From: Chloroflexota bacterium
Lineage (GTDB): Bacteria > Chloroflexota > Dehalococcoidia > SM23-28-2 > HRBIN24
Assembly: GCA_030550295.1 (NCBI GenBank)
Contig: JAUQPQ010000006.1
Coordinates: forward strand, 1-29,291
DNA: 29,291 nt
Reading direction: 5' to 3'
Shown here: positions 21,477-29,291 of the stretch, piece by piece
How positions within the stretch are numbered: the stretch's first letter is position 1
How the letters are laid out: every line of letters begins with the position of its first letter
Program-made: the position numbers and the translations under genes
Notes under the pieces: generated by a model
Seen by the model: only the letters and a program-made list of their open reading frames with translations
Database searches by the model: none
Told to the model about the DNA's origin: nothing

Positions 21477-22541
21477 TTATTCTCCCCCCTGCAGTGCCAC
21501 ATTCGCTAGGTGCTCCTCCCAGCTACTGGCGAAGGCATGGGATCCGTCCTTGCGGGCCACGAAGTACAGGTAATCAGTATCTGCTGGCCTGATGGTTGCC
21601 AAGATGGAGTCCATGCTGGGGCTGGCTATCGGTCCCGGAGGGAGGCTGGCCACAACATAGGTATTATAGGGGGAATCGGTACGCAGGTCTTCTAAGGTGA
21701 GGGGGGCCTTCCAGAAGCCGTACCGCTCCACATTGTCTGGAACCTGGGCAAGGGCATACTGGACGGTGGGGTCGGCCTCAAGGGGCATGCCCAGGTGCCA
21801 CCGTTTCAGAAAGACTTGGGCTATTATGGGCCGCTCGTGAGATAGGGCGGTCTCCCTCTCTACAATGGAGGCTATGGTAAGGGCCTGGTGCACCGTGAGG
21901 CCCCCTTTGGCTATCTCCTCCCGCAGCTGGGGCGTCAAGGCCTCGTCCATCCTTGCCAACATGGTGCTTATCACTTCTTGGATGGTAGCGTCGGCAGGGA
22001 AGAGGTAAGTGGCTGGGAACAGGTAGCCTTCCAAGGGGATAGAGGGGTCTAGGCCCTGCAGGAAGGAGAATCGCTGTTGATAAGGGCCTGCGACGGCGGC
22101 CTTAAGAAATTCCTGGGCTGGGGCGATGCCTGCCTTCTCCACCGCCTTAGCGATCTCCCCTAATTGCCATCCCTCTATCACCGTAATTATTTTGACGTTG
22201 GTACGCCCGTGGCGCAGACGCTGGAGCACCTCAAGGGTGGACATATCGGAGGAAAAACTATAGGTTCCGGCTTGGATTTTCCCCTCGTAGCCTAGAAACA
22301 GGGCGAGCACACGAAAGTGGAAAGCATCGTCCAATATGCCTGACTCTGCCAGTTTACGGGTCACGTCTACTAGCCCTTCTCCCTCCTGTATGCGCAGTAT
22401 GCGCTTTATAGCAGTCTCGTGTGCGGCCTGGCTTGAAGGCGGAGGCGGAGAGATATTACCAGGTCCCAAGTATATCTGCCAGGAAGCCAAGGCTACCAAG
22501 GCGACGATGGTCACAAAGGCAAAGGGCCCTCGCACCTTCAC
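21477..22541 (-). CDS. mltG: Endolytic murein transglycosylase
   Basis: Cuts nascent peptidoglycan strands and so sets glycan length, acting at the outer face of the cytoplasmic membrane. 354 residues. A single transmembrane anchor spans about residues 7-25, followed by a proline-rich linker (PPPPSS). A LysM-like subdomain (about 45-115) precedes the YceG/MltG catalytic domain, with LEGYLFPATYLFP, the ASIVERET motif carrying the catalytic glutamate, and LEADPTVQYAL. It ends near DGSHAFASSWEEH as in the family. Its presence implies a peptidoglycan wall. It overlaps ruvX by four bases. Confidence 0.95.
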   Translation of the reverse strand: MKVRGPFAFVTIVALVALASWQIYLGPGNISPPPPSSQAAHETAIKRILRIQEGEGLVDVTRKLAESGILDDAFHFRVLALFLGYEGKIQAGTYSFSSDMSTLEVLQRLRHGRTNVKIITVIEGWQLGEIAKAVEKAGIAPAQEFLKAAVAGPYQQRFSFLQGLDPSIPLEGYLFPATYLFPADATIQEVISTMLARMDEALTPQLREEIAKGGLTVHQALTIASIVERETALSHERPIIAQVFLKRWHLGMPLEADPTVQYALAQVPDNVERYGFWKAPLTLEDLRTDSPYNTYVVASLPPGPIASPSMDSILATIRPADTDYLYFVARKDGSHAFASSWEEHLANVALQGGE

Positions 22542-22939
22542 TCCCTTATGCCGCGCAGGTGGTCTAGGTAGGCCTGGAGGACGATAGCAGCGGCTAGGGC
22601 GTCTCTTCGCTCTGGGGGGTGACCTGGGCCCAATCGCCGCTGGGCCTCTTTAGTGCTCAGTCGCTCATCCCATGTCTCCACCGGGATAGAGAGGCGAGAT
22701 GAGAGGGCCTCAATCAGGGCCATGACCTTCTGCCCTTGGGGCCCAAGGGCCCCGCTGAGGGATAAGGGAAGCCCCACCACTAAAAGGTCGGCCTTCTGCT
22801 CCAGGACCAGACGGGCGATGGCTCCTACAGGGTCGGGGCCGGGGTCGATAGTAGTAAGGGGGACGGCTACTAGGGCCTGGTCATCGGCCACTGCTACCCC
22901 TATCCTTCTTTCACCTACGTCTATGCCTAGGATGCGCAT
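22538..22939 (-). CDS. ruvX: Holliday junction resolvase-like protein RuvX/YqgF
   Basis: An RNase H-fold nuclease of the YqgF family, implicated in pre-16S rRNA 5' end processing and proposed as a Holliday-junction resolvase. I start it at ATG 22939 (133 residues), one base after the alaS stop, which gives the canonical MRILGIDVGERRIGVAV with catalytic D7. A TTG five codons upstream lies inside alaS. Other motifs are VVGLPLSLSGALGPQ, ETWDERLSTKEAQ (second acidic site) and RRDALAAAIVLQAYL (third aspartate). The pairing with alaS and mltG is a common bacterial gene order. Confidence 0.94.
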   Translation of the reverse strand: MRILGIDVGERRIGVAVADDQALVAVPLTTIDPGPDPVGAIARLVLEQKADLLVVGLPLSLSGALGPQGQKVMALIEALSSRLSIPVETWDERLSTKEAQRRLGPGHPPERRDALAAAIVLQAYLDHLRGIRE

Positions 22940-22940
22940 G

Positions 22941-25667
22941 TCAGCGGGTAGCAAGCATCTCTTCTAGAACGTGCTGGGCCTGGGATAAAGCCTCGTCCAG
23001 TTTTTGGGCGTCCCGGCCACCTCCCTGGCCTAGATCTGGCCTGCCACCACCGCTTCCTCCGGCCACAGCAGCTACCCTTTTCACCAGCTCTCCCGCATGA
23101 ACTTTAGATGTCAAATCTTTGGTAACGATGGCCAAGAAGGCAGGACGGCCATCAATGATAGCGCCGAGGACGGCTACCCCTGAACCCAGTTGGGACCGAA
23201 CCGTATCGCCCAGATGACGCAGGGCATCCATACTAGGGGCGTCTACCCTTCGGGCCAAGAAGGGTACGCCGCTCACCTGAGTTAGACCTGCCAGGAGCGT
23301 GGAGCTGGAAGTGGTAGCCAGGGCCCGCTCCAGTTCCCTTATCTTTCGGCGCAGGGCCTCTTGTTCCTCCAAGATGGCCTCAATGCGCTGGTCTAAGCTC
23401 TCCTGTGATGTGCCTAGGCGCGCCGATACCCGTTCGATGGCGTTCAGTTGTTGGCGAACGAAGGCGAGGGCCTTCCGCCCAGTAAGGGCCTCGATGCGCC
23501 TTACACCTGCTGCTACCGATCCCTCATCTACAATGACGAAAAGGCCAATGTCCCCTGTGCGCCGGCAATGGGTGCCTCCACACAGCTCGACGCTGAACTT
23601 AGGCTGAACGGAATTCACCTCCACCACCCTTACCTGTTCCCCATACTTCTCACCGAAGAAGGCTAAAGCCCCTTCTTTGAGGGCTTCATCTAGACTCGTA
23701 TACCGCACATCTACGGGCAGGTTCTGACGTATCTTCTCATTGACCAGCGCTTCAACCTCCTCTAGCTCCGCCGGCGTGAGGGCCTGAGGATGGGTGAAGT
23801 CGAACCGCAACCGGTCAGGGGCCACGAGGGAGCCAGCTTGACGAACGTGGAGGCCCAATACGTGGCGCAGGGCAGCTTGAAGCAGATGGGTAGCTGTATG
23901 GTTGCGCATGGTGTCTTCCCGGTGCTGAGGATCTACTTGGGCCAAGACTGCCTCTCCCTGCCTCAGGGTGCCCTTGGCCATGCGCCCCCGGTGAAGGATC
24001 ACCCGGCCCCTCACTCGGGCCCAGCCTCCTCCTTCTAGGGCGAAGATGCCCTCCTCGGTGGCTTGGGTGTCTTCCACCACAAATGAGCCAGGGCCATCTA
24101 GGCTGGAGATGCGGCCCCGGTCTCCCACCTGCCCCCCACCTTCGGAATAGAAGGGGGTACGGGATAGGACGATTATACCTTCCTCACCCTCACGCAGCTC
24201 CGACCTTACGGTCTCGTCTGCCAGGACGGCTACAATGGAGGCCTGAACCTCTAGGGTGTCGTAGCCTAGAAACGGGGTCTCTTCTAGCCAGAGGGCAGCT
24301 GACTCGTGCACCTGTAGCGGCCTCGATATAGCTACAGAAGTAGGGGATGAAAGACGAGCCCTCTGACGCTGTTGTTCCATAAGGCGCTGAAAGCCCTCTT
24401 CGTCCACCTGGATACTGCGTTCGTTGGCGATCTCTCGCGTTAGGTCTAAGGGGAAGCCGTAGGTATCGTGGAGGGTAAAGGCCTCCTCCGCTGCTAGTTG
24501 CGCCCCGGCAGGCAGCTCCCGTAGCCTTTCCTCAAGCATGGCTAGGCCACGACGGAGGGTCTGGCGGAAGCGCTCTTCCTCTTGGCGTACGGTGGGGAGG
24601 ATGAAGGGGCGCTGGCGTTTCAACTCCTCGTATGTATTCCCCATGAGGTTGATGACCGCCTCCGCCACGTCGGCCATGAACGGCTCTTCTAGCCCTAGGT
24701 AGCGGTGGCCCATGAATACAGCGCGACGGAGTATGCGACGCACCACATACCCTCTCTCCTCGTTAGAGGGGACTACCGGCGCCAGCTCGTCGCCTATGAG
24801 AAAGGTGACGGCCCGGCCGTGCTCTGCCACTATGCGCATCGCCCGGTCCACCAGGGGGTCTCGGCCATAACGGTGGCCCGAGAGCTCCTCGATGCAGCCG
24901 ATTATGGGCCGGAACAGCTGCGTATCGTATACCGTGGGAAGCTGAGAGGGATCCCAGCGAGGGTCTTGGAAGAGGGTAGCGCTGGCCAGGCGCTCTAGCC
25001 CTGCGCCAGTGTCGATGTTACGGCGAGGCAAGGGGGTAAGGCTGCCGTCTTCGTGGCGGAAGAAGGTCATGAAGACTAGGTTCCAGATCTCTAGGAAGCG
25101 TGGGCAGTCATGGGATGGCTCACACTGAGGCCCGCAACCCCATTGTGGCCCGAAGTCGTAGTGGATCTCAGAGCAGGGGCCACAGGGGCCCACCGGCCCC
25201 GAGTACCAGAAGTTGTGCTCTTCCCCATATCGCCGGATGCGGTTAGGTGGTATGCCCACCTCGCACCACAGCCCGTACGCTTCTTCGTCGTCGGTGTAGA
25301 CGGCCGCCCATAGCCGGTCTTTATGAAGCCCCAAAACTTTGGTCACATATTCCCAGGCCCAGAAAACGGCCTCCCTCTTAAAGTAGTCCCCTATAGAGAA
25401 ATTACCAAGCATTTCAAAGAAGGTAAGGTGAGAAGGATCGCCTACCGATTCTATGTCCGTGGTGCGGAAACACTTCTGGACGCTGGTGAGGCGAGGGTGA
25501 GGAGGCTCCATTTGGCCCATGAAGTAGGGCTTGAACTGCACCATCCCTGCGCTAGTGAATAGGAGGGTAGGGTCCCCCACGGGCACTAATGGGGAACTGG
25601 GGACACGTTTATGCCCTCGTTCTTCGAAGAAGCGGAGGAACGATTCGCGGATCGCCTCAGGTTTCAT
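22941..25667 (-). CDS. alaS: Alanyl-tRNA synthetase
   Basis: Charges tRNA-Ala and edits Ser/Gly errors. 908 residues, complete. The class II core starts IRESFLRFFEERGHKRVPSS and contains HNFWYSGPVGPCGPCSEIH and GAGLERLAS. The editing domain has HTATHLL (zinc ligands) and CGGTHCRRTGDIG. The C-Ala domain ends with AGGSGGGRPDLGQGGG. Extra cysteines in the core (CGPQCEPSHDC) may bind another zinc, as in several bacterial AlaRS. It starts at ATG 25667, nine bases after a perfect TATAAT, so its mRNA has almost no leader. It heads the eight-gene minus-strand run through acylphosphatase. Confidence 0.97.
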   Translation of the reverse strand: MKPEAIRESFLRFFEERGHKRVPSSPLVPVGDPTLLFTSAGMVQFKPYFMGQMEPPHPRLTSVQKCFRTTDIESVGDPSHLTFFEMLGNFSIGDYFKREAVFWAWEYVTKVLGLHKDRLWAAVYTDDEEAYGLWCEVGIPPNRIRRYGEEHNFWYSGPVGPCGPCSEIHYDFGPQWGCGPQCEPSHDCPRFLEIWNLVFMTFFRHEDGSLTPLPRRNIDTGAGLERLASATLFQDPRWDPSQLPTVYDTQLFRPIIGCIEELSGHRYGRDPLVDRAMRIVAEHGRAVTFLIGDELAPVVPSNEERGYVVRRILRRAVFMGHRYLGLEEPFMADVAEAVINLMGNTYEELKRQRPFILPTVRQEEERFRQTLRRGLAMLEERLRELPAGAQLAAEEAFTLHDTYGFPLDLTREIANERSIQVDEEGFQRLMEQQRQRARLSSPTSVAISRPLQVHESAALWLEETPFLGYDTLEVQASIVAVLADETVRSELREGEEGIIVLSRTPFYSEGGGQVGDRGRISSLDGPGSFVVEDTQATEEGIFALEGGGWARVRGRVILHRGRMAKGTLRQGEAVLAQVDPQHREDTMRNHTATHLLQAALRHVLGLHVRQAGSLVAPDRLRFDFTHPQALTPAELEEVEALVNEKIRQNLPVDVRYTSLDEALKEGALAFFGEKYGEQVRVVEVNSVQPKFSVELCGGTHCRRTGDIGLFVIVDEGSVAAGVRRIEALTGRKALAFVRQQLNAIERVSARLGTSQESLDQRIEAILEEQEALRRKIRELERALATTSSSTLLAGLTQVSGVPFLARRVDAPSMDALRHLGDTVRSQLGSGVAVLGAIIDGRPAFLAIVTKDLTSKVHAGELVKRVAAVAGGSGGGRPDLGQGGGRDAQKLDEALSQAQHVLEEMLATR

Positions 25668-25676
25668 CCTTTGCGA

Positions 25677-25685
25677 ATTATATCA
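25677..25685 (-). promoter_or_regulatory. Extended -10 promoter of the alaS-aro operon
   Basis: On the minus strand TGATATAAT (25685-25677) is a perfect extended -10 element. No good -35 is visible, as is normal for this class. The start of transcription would be near 25670, two or three bases before the alaS ATG. Confidence 0.65.
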
Positions 25686-25770
25686 CCACCTCTCTCCTTA
25701 ACCGATACCGTTTCGCCTTTGTTGAGAAGCAGCCAGGGGTGCTGAAGCCTCGTAGGGTGGTAGGTGCCCC

Positions 25771-26187
25771 TTGAATGAGAAACCGTACAACACCAAAATG
25801 AAAGCCATGATGGCCCCCATAAAAGCCCTTCGCCCAATAGGCGTAAAGCCGTTGCTAGTGGGGGCGATAGCAGGTCTACTGGGTGGCCTGTTGGGTGTGG
25901 GTGGGGGGACAATTCTCGTGCCGGCTCTTCAGCGCGTAGCAGGGATGAAATCGCACGAGGCCCACGCCACCTCCTTGGCCGTGATCACCCTAATAGCATC
26001 AAGTGGGCTCATAGCGTACGCCGTTACGGGGCAGGTGCCTTGGCGGCTAGTGCTGCCCCTCAGCATGGGTGGGGCTCTGGGTAGCTACTTGGGGGCACGG
26101 GTGATGATCCGCTTGCCGGTGAGGCTCCTACGTTTGGCCTTTGGCGTGGCCTTGATGGTTATCTCAGCCATGATGCTGACGGGCTGA
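25771..26187 (+). CDS. TauE/SafE (TSUP) family half-transporter, first gene
   Basis: A 138-residue integral membrane protein with about four helices. It holds one TSUP repeat: GAIAGLLGGLLGVGGGTILVPAL, then HEAHATSLAVITLIAS, and LGARVMIRLPVRLLRLAFGVAL. Full-length family members (about 250 residues, eight helices) carry two such repeats and are linked to export or import of sulfite, sulfoacetate or similar anions. Only one repeat is here, and the next gene has the other. The start is uncertain: TTG 25771 is the longest; ATG 25798, 25807 and 25810 are alternatives, none with a clear SD, and the hydrophobic part begins only at about residue 25. The 103-base gap to alaS holds the alaS promoter; I see no clear promoter for this gene. 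Confidence 0.85.
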   Translation: MNEKPYNTKMKAMMAPIKALRPIGVKPLLVGAIAGLLGGLLGVGGGTILVPALQRVAGMKSHEAHATSLAVITLIASSGLIAYAVTGQVPWRLVLPLSMGGALGSYLGARVMIRLPVRLLRLAFGVALMVISAMMLTG

Positions 26188-26190
26188 CCT

Positions 26191-26580
26191 ATGGAAGAAT
26201 GGTGGGCAGAGGTAGGCATAGGGGTGGGGGCGGGATTTTTAGGGGGCATCTTGGGGTTAGGGGGAGGGTTCATAATGGTGCCAGGGCTGGTCCTGCTGCT
26301 AGATCTGCCCCAGCGAGAGGCCCAGGGTGCGGCCCTGGTAGGGATCGCTGTTATAGCCTTCGTGAGCACCATCATCAATCTTCGCCGAGGCCTGGTAGAC
26401 CATCGAACGGCGCCAACGATAGGGCTGGCGGCCATCGCGGCATCGGCTTTGGGGGGCGTGATGGCCGGCTTTATGCCAGACGAGGTATTGAGGCGCATCT
26501 TTGGGGCCATACTAGCGCTAATAGGGGTTGAGATGGCCCTTTCTACCCTCAAGAGCTCTGGTGGGCGCTCCCCTTTCTGA
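26191..26580 (+). CDS. TauE/SafE (TSUP) family half-transporter, second gene
   Basis: A 129-residue membrane protein with about four helices, starting at ATG 26191, three bases after the previous stop. It repeats the family motif (GAGFLGGILGLGGGFIMVPGL), followed by QREAQGAALVGIAVIAFVSTI and PDEVLRRIFGAILALIGVEMAL. It is similar to the first gene over its whole length, consistent with two halves of an eight-helix TSUP protein encoded separately. A heterodimer is the natural expectation; the transported anion is unknown. Its last 32 bases overlap the 3' end of the convergent recombinase gene. Confidence 0.85.
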   Translation: MEEWWAEVGIGVGAGFLGGILGLGGGFIMVPGLVLLLDLPQREAQGAALVGIAVIAFVSTIINLRRGLVDHRTAPTIGLAAIAASALGGVMAGFMPDEVLRRIFGAILALIGVEMALSTLKSSGGRSPF

Positions 26581-27472
26581 GCCGCACCTGGTTGTAGAAG
26601 GCCTGTAAATAGCGGCGTCGCTGATGTTCCTGGGTCACATGCATGTATATCTGGGTGTTGGTGGGGCTGGCATGGCCTAAGAGCTCCTGGACTACCCTCA
26701 GATCGGCTCCACCATCGAGCATATGGGTGGCGAAGGTGTGGCGGAGGAGGTGCGGCCATACATGGGCCGAGATGCCGGCCTTCTGGGCGTAATGGCGGAC
26801 GATGTTCTGGACGGAGCGGACGGAAAGACGACTTCCATCCCGGTTGAGGAAAAGGGCGCGTTCGTGAGGGCCCTTAGCCAAGTGGGGTCGGCCATCGCGC
26901 AGGTAGCGCAGGAGGGCCTCTGCTGCTGGACGGCCCAAAAGGGTCAAGCGCTCTTTACCCCCCTTGCCGCGCACCCGAACTGTCTGCTCTGAGAGGTCTA
27001 GGTCATCCAAGTCTACGCCTACCGCTTCGCTTACGCGCACCCCAGAGGCGTACAGAAGTTCCAGAAGGGCACGGTCACGCAGGCCTAAAGGGCTCCCCTC
27101 TGATGCGGCCTCAATGAGGGAAGCGACCGTCTCTGGCGCAAGATAGGGGGGTAGGCGTCGAAGGCGTTTAGGCCCTCTCACCTGTACCAGAGGGTCGTGA
27201 TCCAGGTAGCCTTCTCGGCGAAGGAACTGAAGGAAAGAGCGAACGGCACTGATCTTGCGGGATATGCTCCCTGGGGCTACGCCTTCCTCATGCAAGTGGG
27301 CTAAATAGCGCCGAAAGTCCTGGCGGGTAAGGTCCCGTAGCGTAATGCCCTCCTGCTCTAAGAAGCGGAGAAAGGCAGAAAGATCGGAAGTGTAGTTACG
27401 GACGGTATAGGGGGAGAGGTTCCTTCCTTCCAGCTGTTGACGGAAGAGGTCCAAGAGCTGGGGGAGCTCCAT
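26549..27472 (-). CDS. xerC: Tyrosine recombinase, XerC/XerD type
   Basis: Resolves chromosome dimers at dif sites or acts similarly. I start at ATG 27472 (MELPQLLDLFRQQLEGRNLS), five bases after the topA stop; a start at 27535 would add 21 residues lying inside topA. This gives 307 residues, the Xer size. The N-terminal SAM-like core-binding domain covers about 1-95. All catalytic residues are present: R146 (GVRVSE), K170 (GKGGKE), H241 and R244 (HLLRHTFATH), H267 (GHAS) and Y276 (TQIYMHV). No integrase-type accessory domains or att sites are seen nearby. Position next to topA is the usual codV/xerC layout. XerC and XerD cannot be told apart here, so the symbol is tentative. Confidence 0.92.
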   Translation of the reverse strand: MELPQLLDLFRQQLEGRNLSPYTVRNYTSDLSAFLRFLEQEGITLRDLTRQDFRRYLAHLHEEGVAPGSISRKISAVRSFLQFLRREGYLDHDPLVQVRGPKRLRRLPPYLAPETVASLIEAASEGSPLGLRDRALLELLYASGVRVSEAVGVDLDDLDLSEQTVRVRGKGGKERLTLLGRPAAEALLRYLRDGRPHLAKGPHERALFLNRDGSRLSVRSVQNIVRHYAQKAGISAHVWPHLLRHTFATHMLDGGADLRVVQELLGHASPTNTQIYMHVTQEHQRRRYLQAFYNQVRLRKGSAHQSS

Positions 27473-27477
27473 TGGCC

Positions 27478-29291
27478 CTATCCTGAGTAGGTTTCGCCTT
27501 CGGGAGGGGGGCCTTGCCAGCCGCATTGGAGGCATTTGGCCATCTGGGCCCTATAGCTCAGCAGGAGGCCACTGCACTGGGGGCAAGGCTGAGGTAGAGG
27601 TCGCCTGCGCACCGTGAAGCGGCACTCCGGATAGCGGGAGCAGCCGTAAAAAAGGCGCCTCCTCCGGTCCCTTCTCTCTTCTAAGGTTCCGCCGCACTGG
27701 GGGCATGCTACCCCGGTAGGTAGGGGCCGGCGTCCGCGGCACTCAGGGAAGCGGGGACACGCCAAGAAGCGACCGTTACGCCCCTCCTTCACCACCATTG
27801 GGGAGCCGCAATAGGGGCACGGTTCGTTAGTCGTCCTTCCCTCTTCGCTTAAAGAGCGGGAGTACCGACACTGGGGGAATCCTGAGCACGAAAGGAAGCG
27901 GCCTCGTTTCCCCCATCGTAGCACTAAGGGGCGCTGGCACTGGGGGCACAGCTCTTCCGTGGGCTGGGCTGCCTTAGGGGCCGTTTCGGCGCGCTGGAGG
28001 GCAGCCTGCAGGGGTATGTAAAATTCCTGTACTACTGGCTGCCAGGCCCTCTCCCCACGGGCGATTTCGTCTAGTTTCTCCTCCATCTCCGCGGTGAAAT
28101 CCACTTCTACGAACTCAGGGAAGTATTGGACTAGGAGGTCGGTCACTACTTCGCCCAGTTCGGTGGGGCAGAGGTGACGCCCGTCCCGCCTAACGTATTC
28201 CCTCTCTAGGAGGGTGGCGATGATGGTGGCATAGGTGCTAGGCCGGCCAATCCCCTTCTCTTCTAGGGCCTTAATGAGGGTGGCCTCGGTGTAACGGTGG
28301 GGAGGCTCAGTAAAGTGCTGTTGTGGCTCCAGCCCTAAAAGGATCAGCTCGTCCCCGGGGACCAGGAAGGGTATGGCCCCGTCCTTCTCCTCCTCTTCTT
28401 CCTCCGAGCCCTCGATGTAGAGTTGGCGGTATCCTGGGAAGACCAGGGCAGACGAGGAAGCCCGAAAGATTAGGCTGGGGCCTCCTAAAGGTTCCGCCAA
28501 TATCTCGGCGGTGCGAACGGCGTAACGGGCATCGGCCATCTGGCTAGCGATAGCCCTTTGCCATATTAGGGAGTAGAGCTGGATCTGGTCGTGAGAAAGG
28601 TAGGGGCGTAGGGAGTCAGGGTGCCGGAAGATGGAGGTAGGGCGGATGGCCTCATGGGCTTCCTGGGCGTTTTTCACCTTGGTCCTGTACTCTCGAGGCT
28701 TTGGAGGCAGGTATTCCGCACCCCACTGTTGCAGGATAAACCGGCGGGCCTCCTCCTTGGCCGAGTCGGCCAGATGGGTGGAATCGGTTCTCATGTAGGT
28801 GATGAGGCCTACCTCTCCCTCGGCCCCTAGGGGAATGCCTTCGTAGAGTTGCTGGGCTAACGTCATCGTCTTCTGCGCTGAGAAGCCGAGGCGGCGAGAG
28901 GCCTCCTGTTGCAGCGTGCTGGTAATAAAGGGCGCTGGCGGACGACGTGATTGTTGCCGTTCCTCGAACCGGGCGACGCTGTAGCGGGCAGAAGATAGAA
29001 GAGCGACTAAACGTTGCGCCTCTCTCTCATTGGGGATGAGAAGCTTTTCTTTGCTGGAGGCGTAACCTGCGAGCTTCGCCTTGAAGGGGGCATCCCCTTT
29101 AGCAAGCTGGGCCTCAATGGTCCAGTATTCTTTGGGCACAAAGGAGCGGATCTCCCTCTCCCTTTCCACCACGAGACGGAGGGCGACCGACTGAACCCGC
29201 CCAGCGGAGAGGCCGCCTTTCACCTTCCGCCAGAGGAGGGGACTAATGAGATACCCCAGGAGCCGGTCCAGTATGCGACGGGCCTGCTGGG
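27478..29291 (-). CDS. topA: DNA topoisomerase I (5' part outside window)
   Basis: Relaxes negative supercoils. The reading frame runs from the right edge to TAG at 27478, 604 codons; the Toprim domain and start lie outside. Visible first is QQARRILDRLLGY...GGLSAGRVQSVALR, then the active-site motif GLITYMRTDST, whose tyrosine codon is at 28795-28797, and the EAHEAIRPTS and GIGRPSTYATII motifs. The C-terminal part has three typical topoisomerase zinc ribbons (CPQC...CSGFPQC, CPYC...CPRFPEC, CPQC...CSRYPEC) and a fourth CPQC...CLQC motif at the extreme end. This arrangement is normal for type IA enzymes. Confidence 0.96.
   Translation of the reverse strand, partial: QQARRILDRLLGYLISPLLWRKVKGGLSAGRVQSVALRLVVEREREIRSFVPKEYWTIEAQLAKGDAPFKAKLAGYASSKEKLLIPNEREAQRLVALLSSARYSVARFEERQQSRRPPAPFITSTLQQEASRRLGFSAQKTMTLAQQLYEGIPLGAEGEVGLITYMRTDSTHLADSAKEEARRFILQQWGAEYLPPKPREYRTKVKNAQEAHEAIRPTSIFRHPDSLRPYLSHDQIQLYSLIWQRAIASQMADARYAVRTAEILAEPLGGPSLIFRASSSALVFPGYRQLYIEGSEEEEEEKDGAIPFLVPGDELILLGLEPQQHFTEPPHRYTEATLIKALEEKGIGRPSTYATIIATLLEREYVRRDGRHLCPTELGEVVTDLLVQYFPEFVEVDFTAEMEEKLDEIARGERAWQPVVQEFYIPLQAALQRAETAPKAAQPTEELCPQCQRPLVLRWGKRGRFLSCSGFPQCRYSRSLSEEGRTTNEPCPYCGSPMVVKEGRNGRFLACPRFPECRGRRPLPTGVACPQCGGTLEERRDRRRRLFYGCSRYPECRFTVRRRPLPQPCPQCSGLLLSYRAQMAKCLQCGWQGPPPEGETYSG

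Noticed and set aside
26549..27472. Tyrosine recombinase as an integrase of a mobile element
   Set aside because: The protein has Xer size and layout, sits beside topA as in many bacterial chromosomes, and no att repeats, phage genes or tRNA target lie nearby.
1..29291. CRISPR arrays, tandem repeats, insertion sequences, defence genes
   Set aside because: No regularly spaced repeats, transposases or defence-type proteins were seen on either strand; nearly all sequence is covered by recognisable housekeeping genes.

Overview
This is a compact, GC-rich bacterial chromosome segment packed with housekeeping genes. There is no stretch over about 120 bases without a gene. I see no insertion sequence, prophage, CRISPR array or clear sign of horizontal transfer. 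The gene set and the style of the proteins suggest a member of the Chloroflexota, perhaps Dehalococcoidia-like. Pointers are a bacterial ThrRS lacking the TGS domain, a fused AroK-AroB, a stand-alone Lrp/AsnC ligand-binding (RAM) protein beside MoeA, half-size TauE/SafE proteins, and frequent TTG/GTG starts. This assignment is an inference and was not tested against a database.

Layout. Bases 1-1702 hold the 5' part of a penicillin-acylase-family gene on the minus strand; it runs off the window. Diverging from it is a purine operon: guaA, a TfoX-N-like gene, an OsmC-like gene, purD and purE, all touching or overlapping. It is followed by tRNA-Val(GAC), a small membrane protein and thrS. Next come accC and a biotin carrier (a two-piece carboxylase alpha chain), then infC-rpmI-rplT from its own promoter. 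pheT and pheS lie on the minus strand and converge on rplT. A divergent promoter region separates pheS from a plus-strand cluster of RAM protein, moeA and a 60-residue protein.

From 25667 down to 16854 the minus strand carries one tightly coupled eight-gene run: alaS, ruvX, mltG, aroE, an unknown membrane-anchored protein, aroC, aroK-aroB fusion and acylphosphatase. Neighbouring genes overlap or sit within 7 bases of each other. A strong extended -10 promoter lies directly before alaS. The run supplies three shikimate-pathway proteins carrying four enzyme activities, a cell-wall lytic transglycosylase, a Holliday-junction-resolvase-like protein and a tRNA synthetase. The window ends with two half-length TauE/SafE genes (+), then xerC/D-type recombinase (-) and the 3' part of topA (-).

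The features I find most worth a second look are small. One is a perfect 12-bp hairpin at the start of guaA that pairs an SD-like sequence with an anti-SD-like arm. Another is an infC whose only well-placed start appears to be ATA. A third is a recurring layout in which the -10 box sits only a few bases before the start codon. Others are the overlapping ends of all three convergent gene pairs, the split TauE/SafE pair, and two unrecognised proteins embedded in conserved operons. I did not find a convincing large undescribed system.
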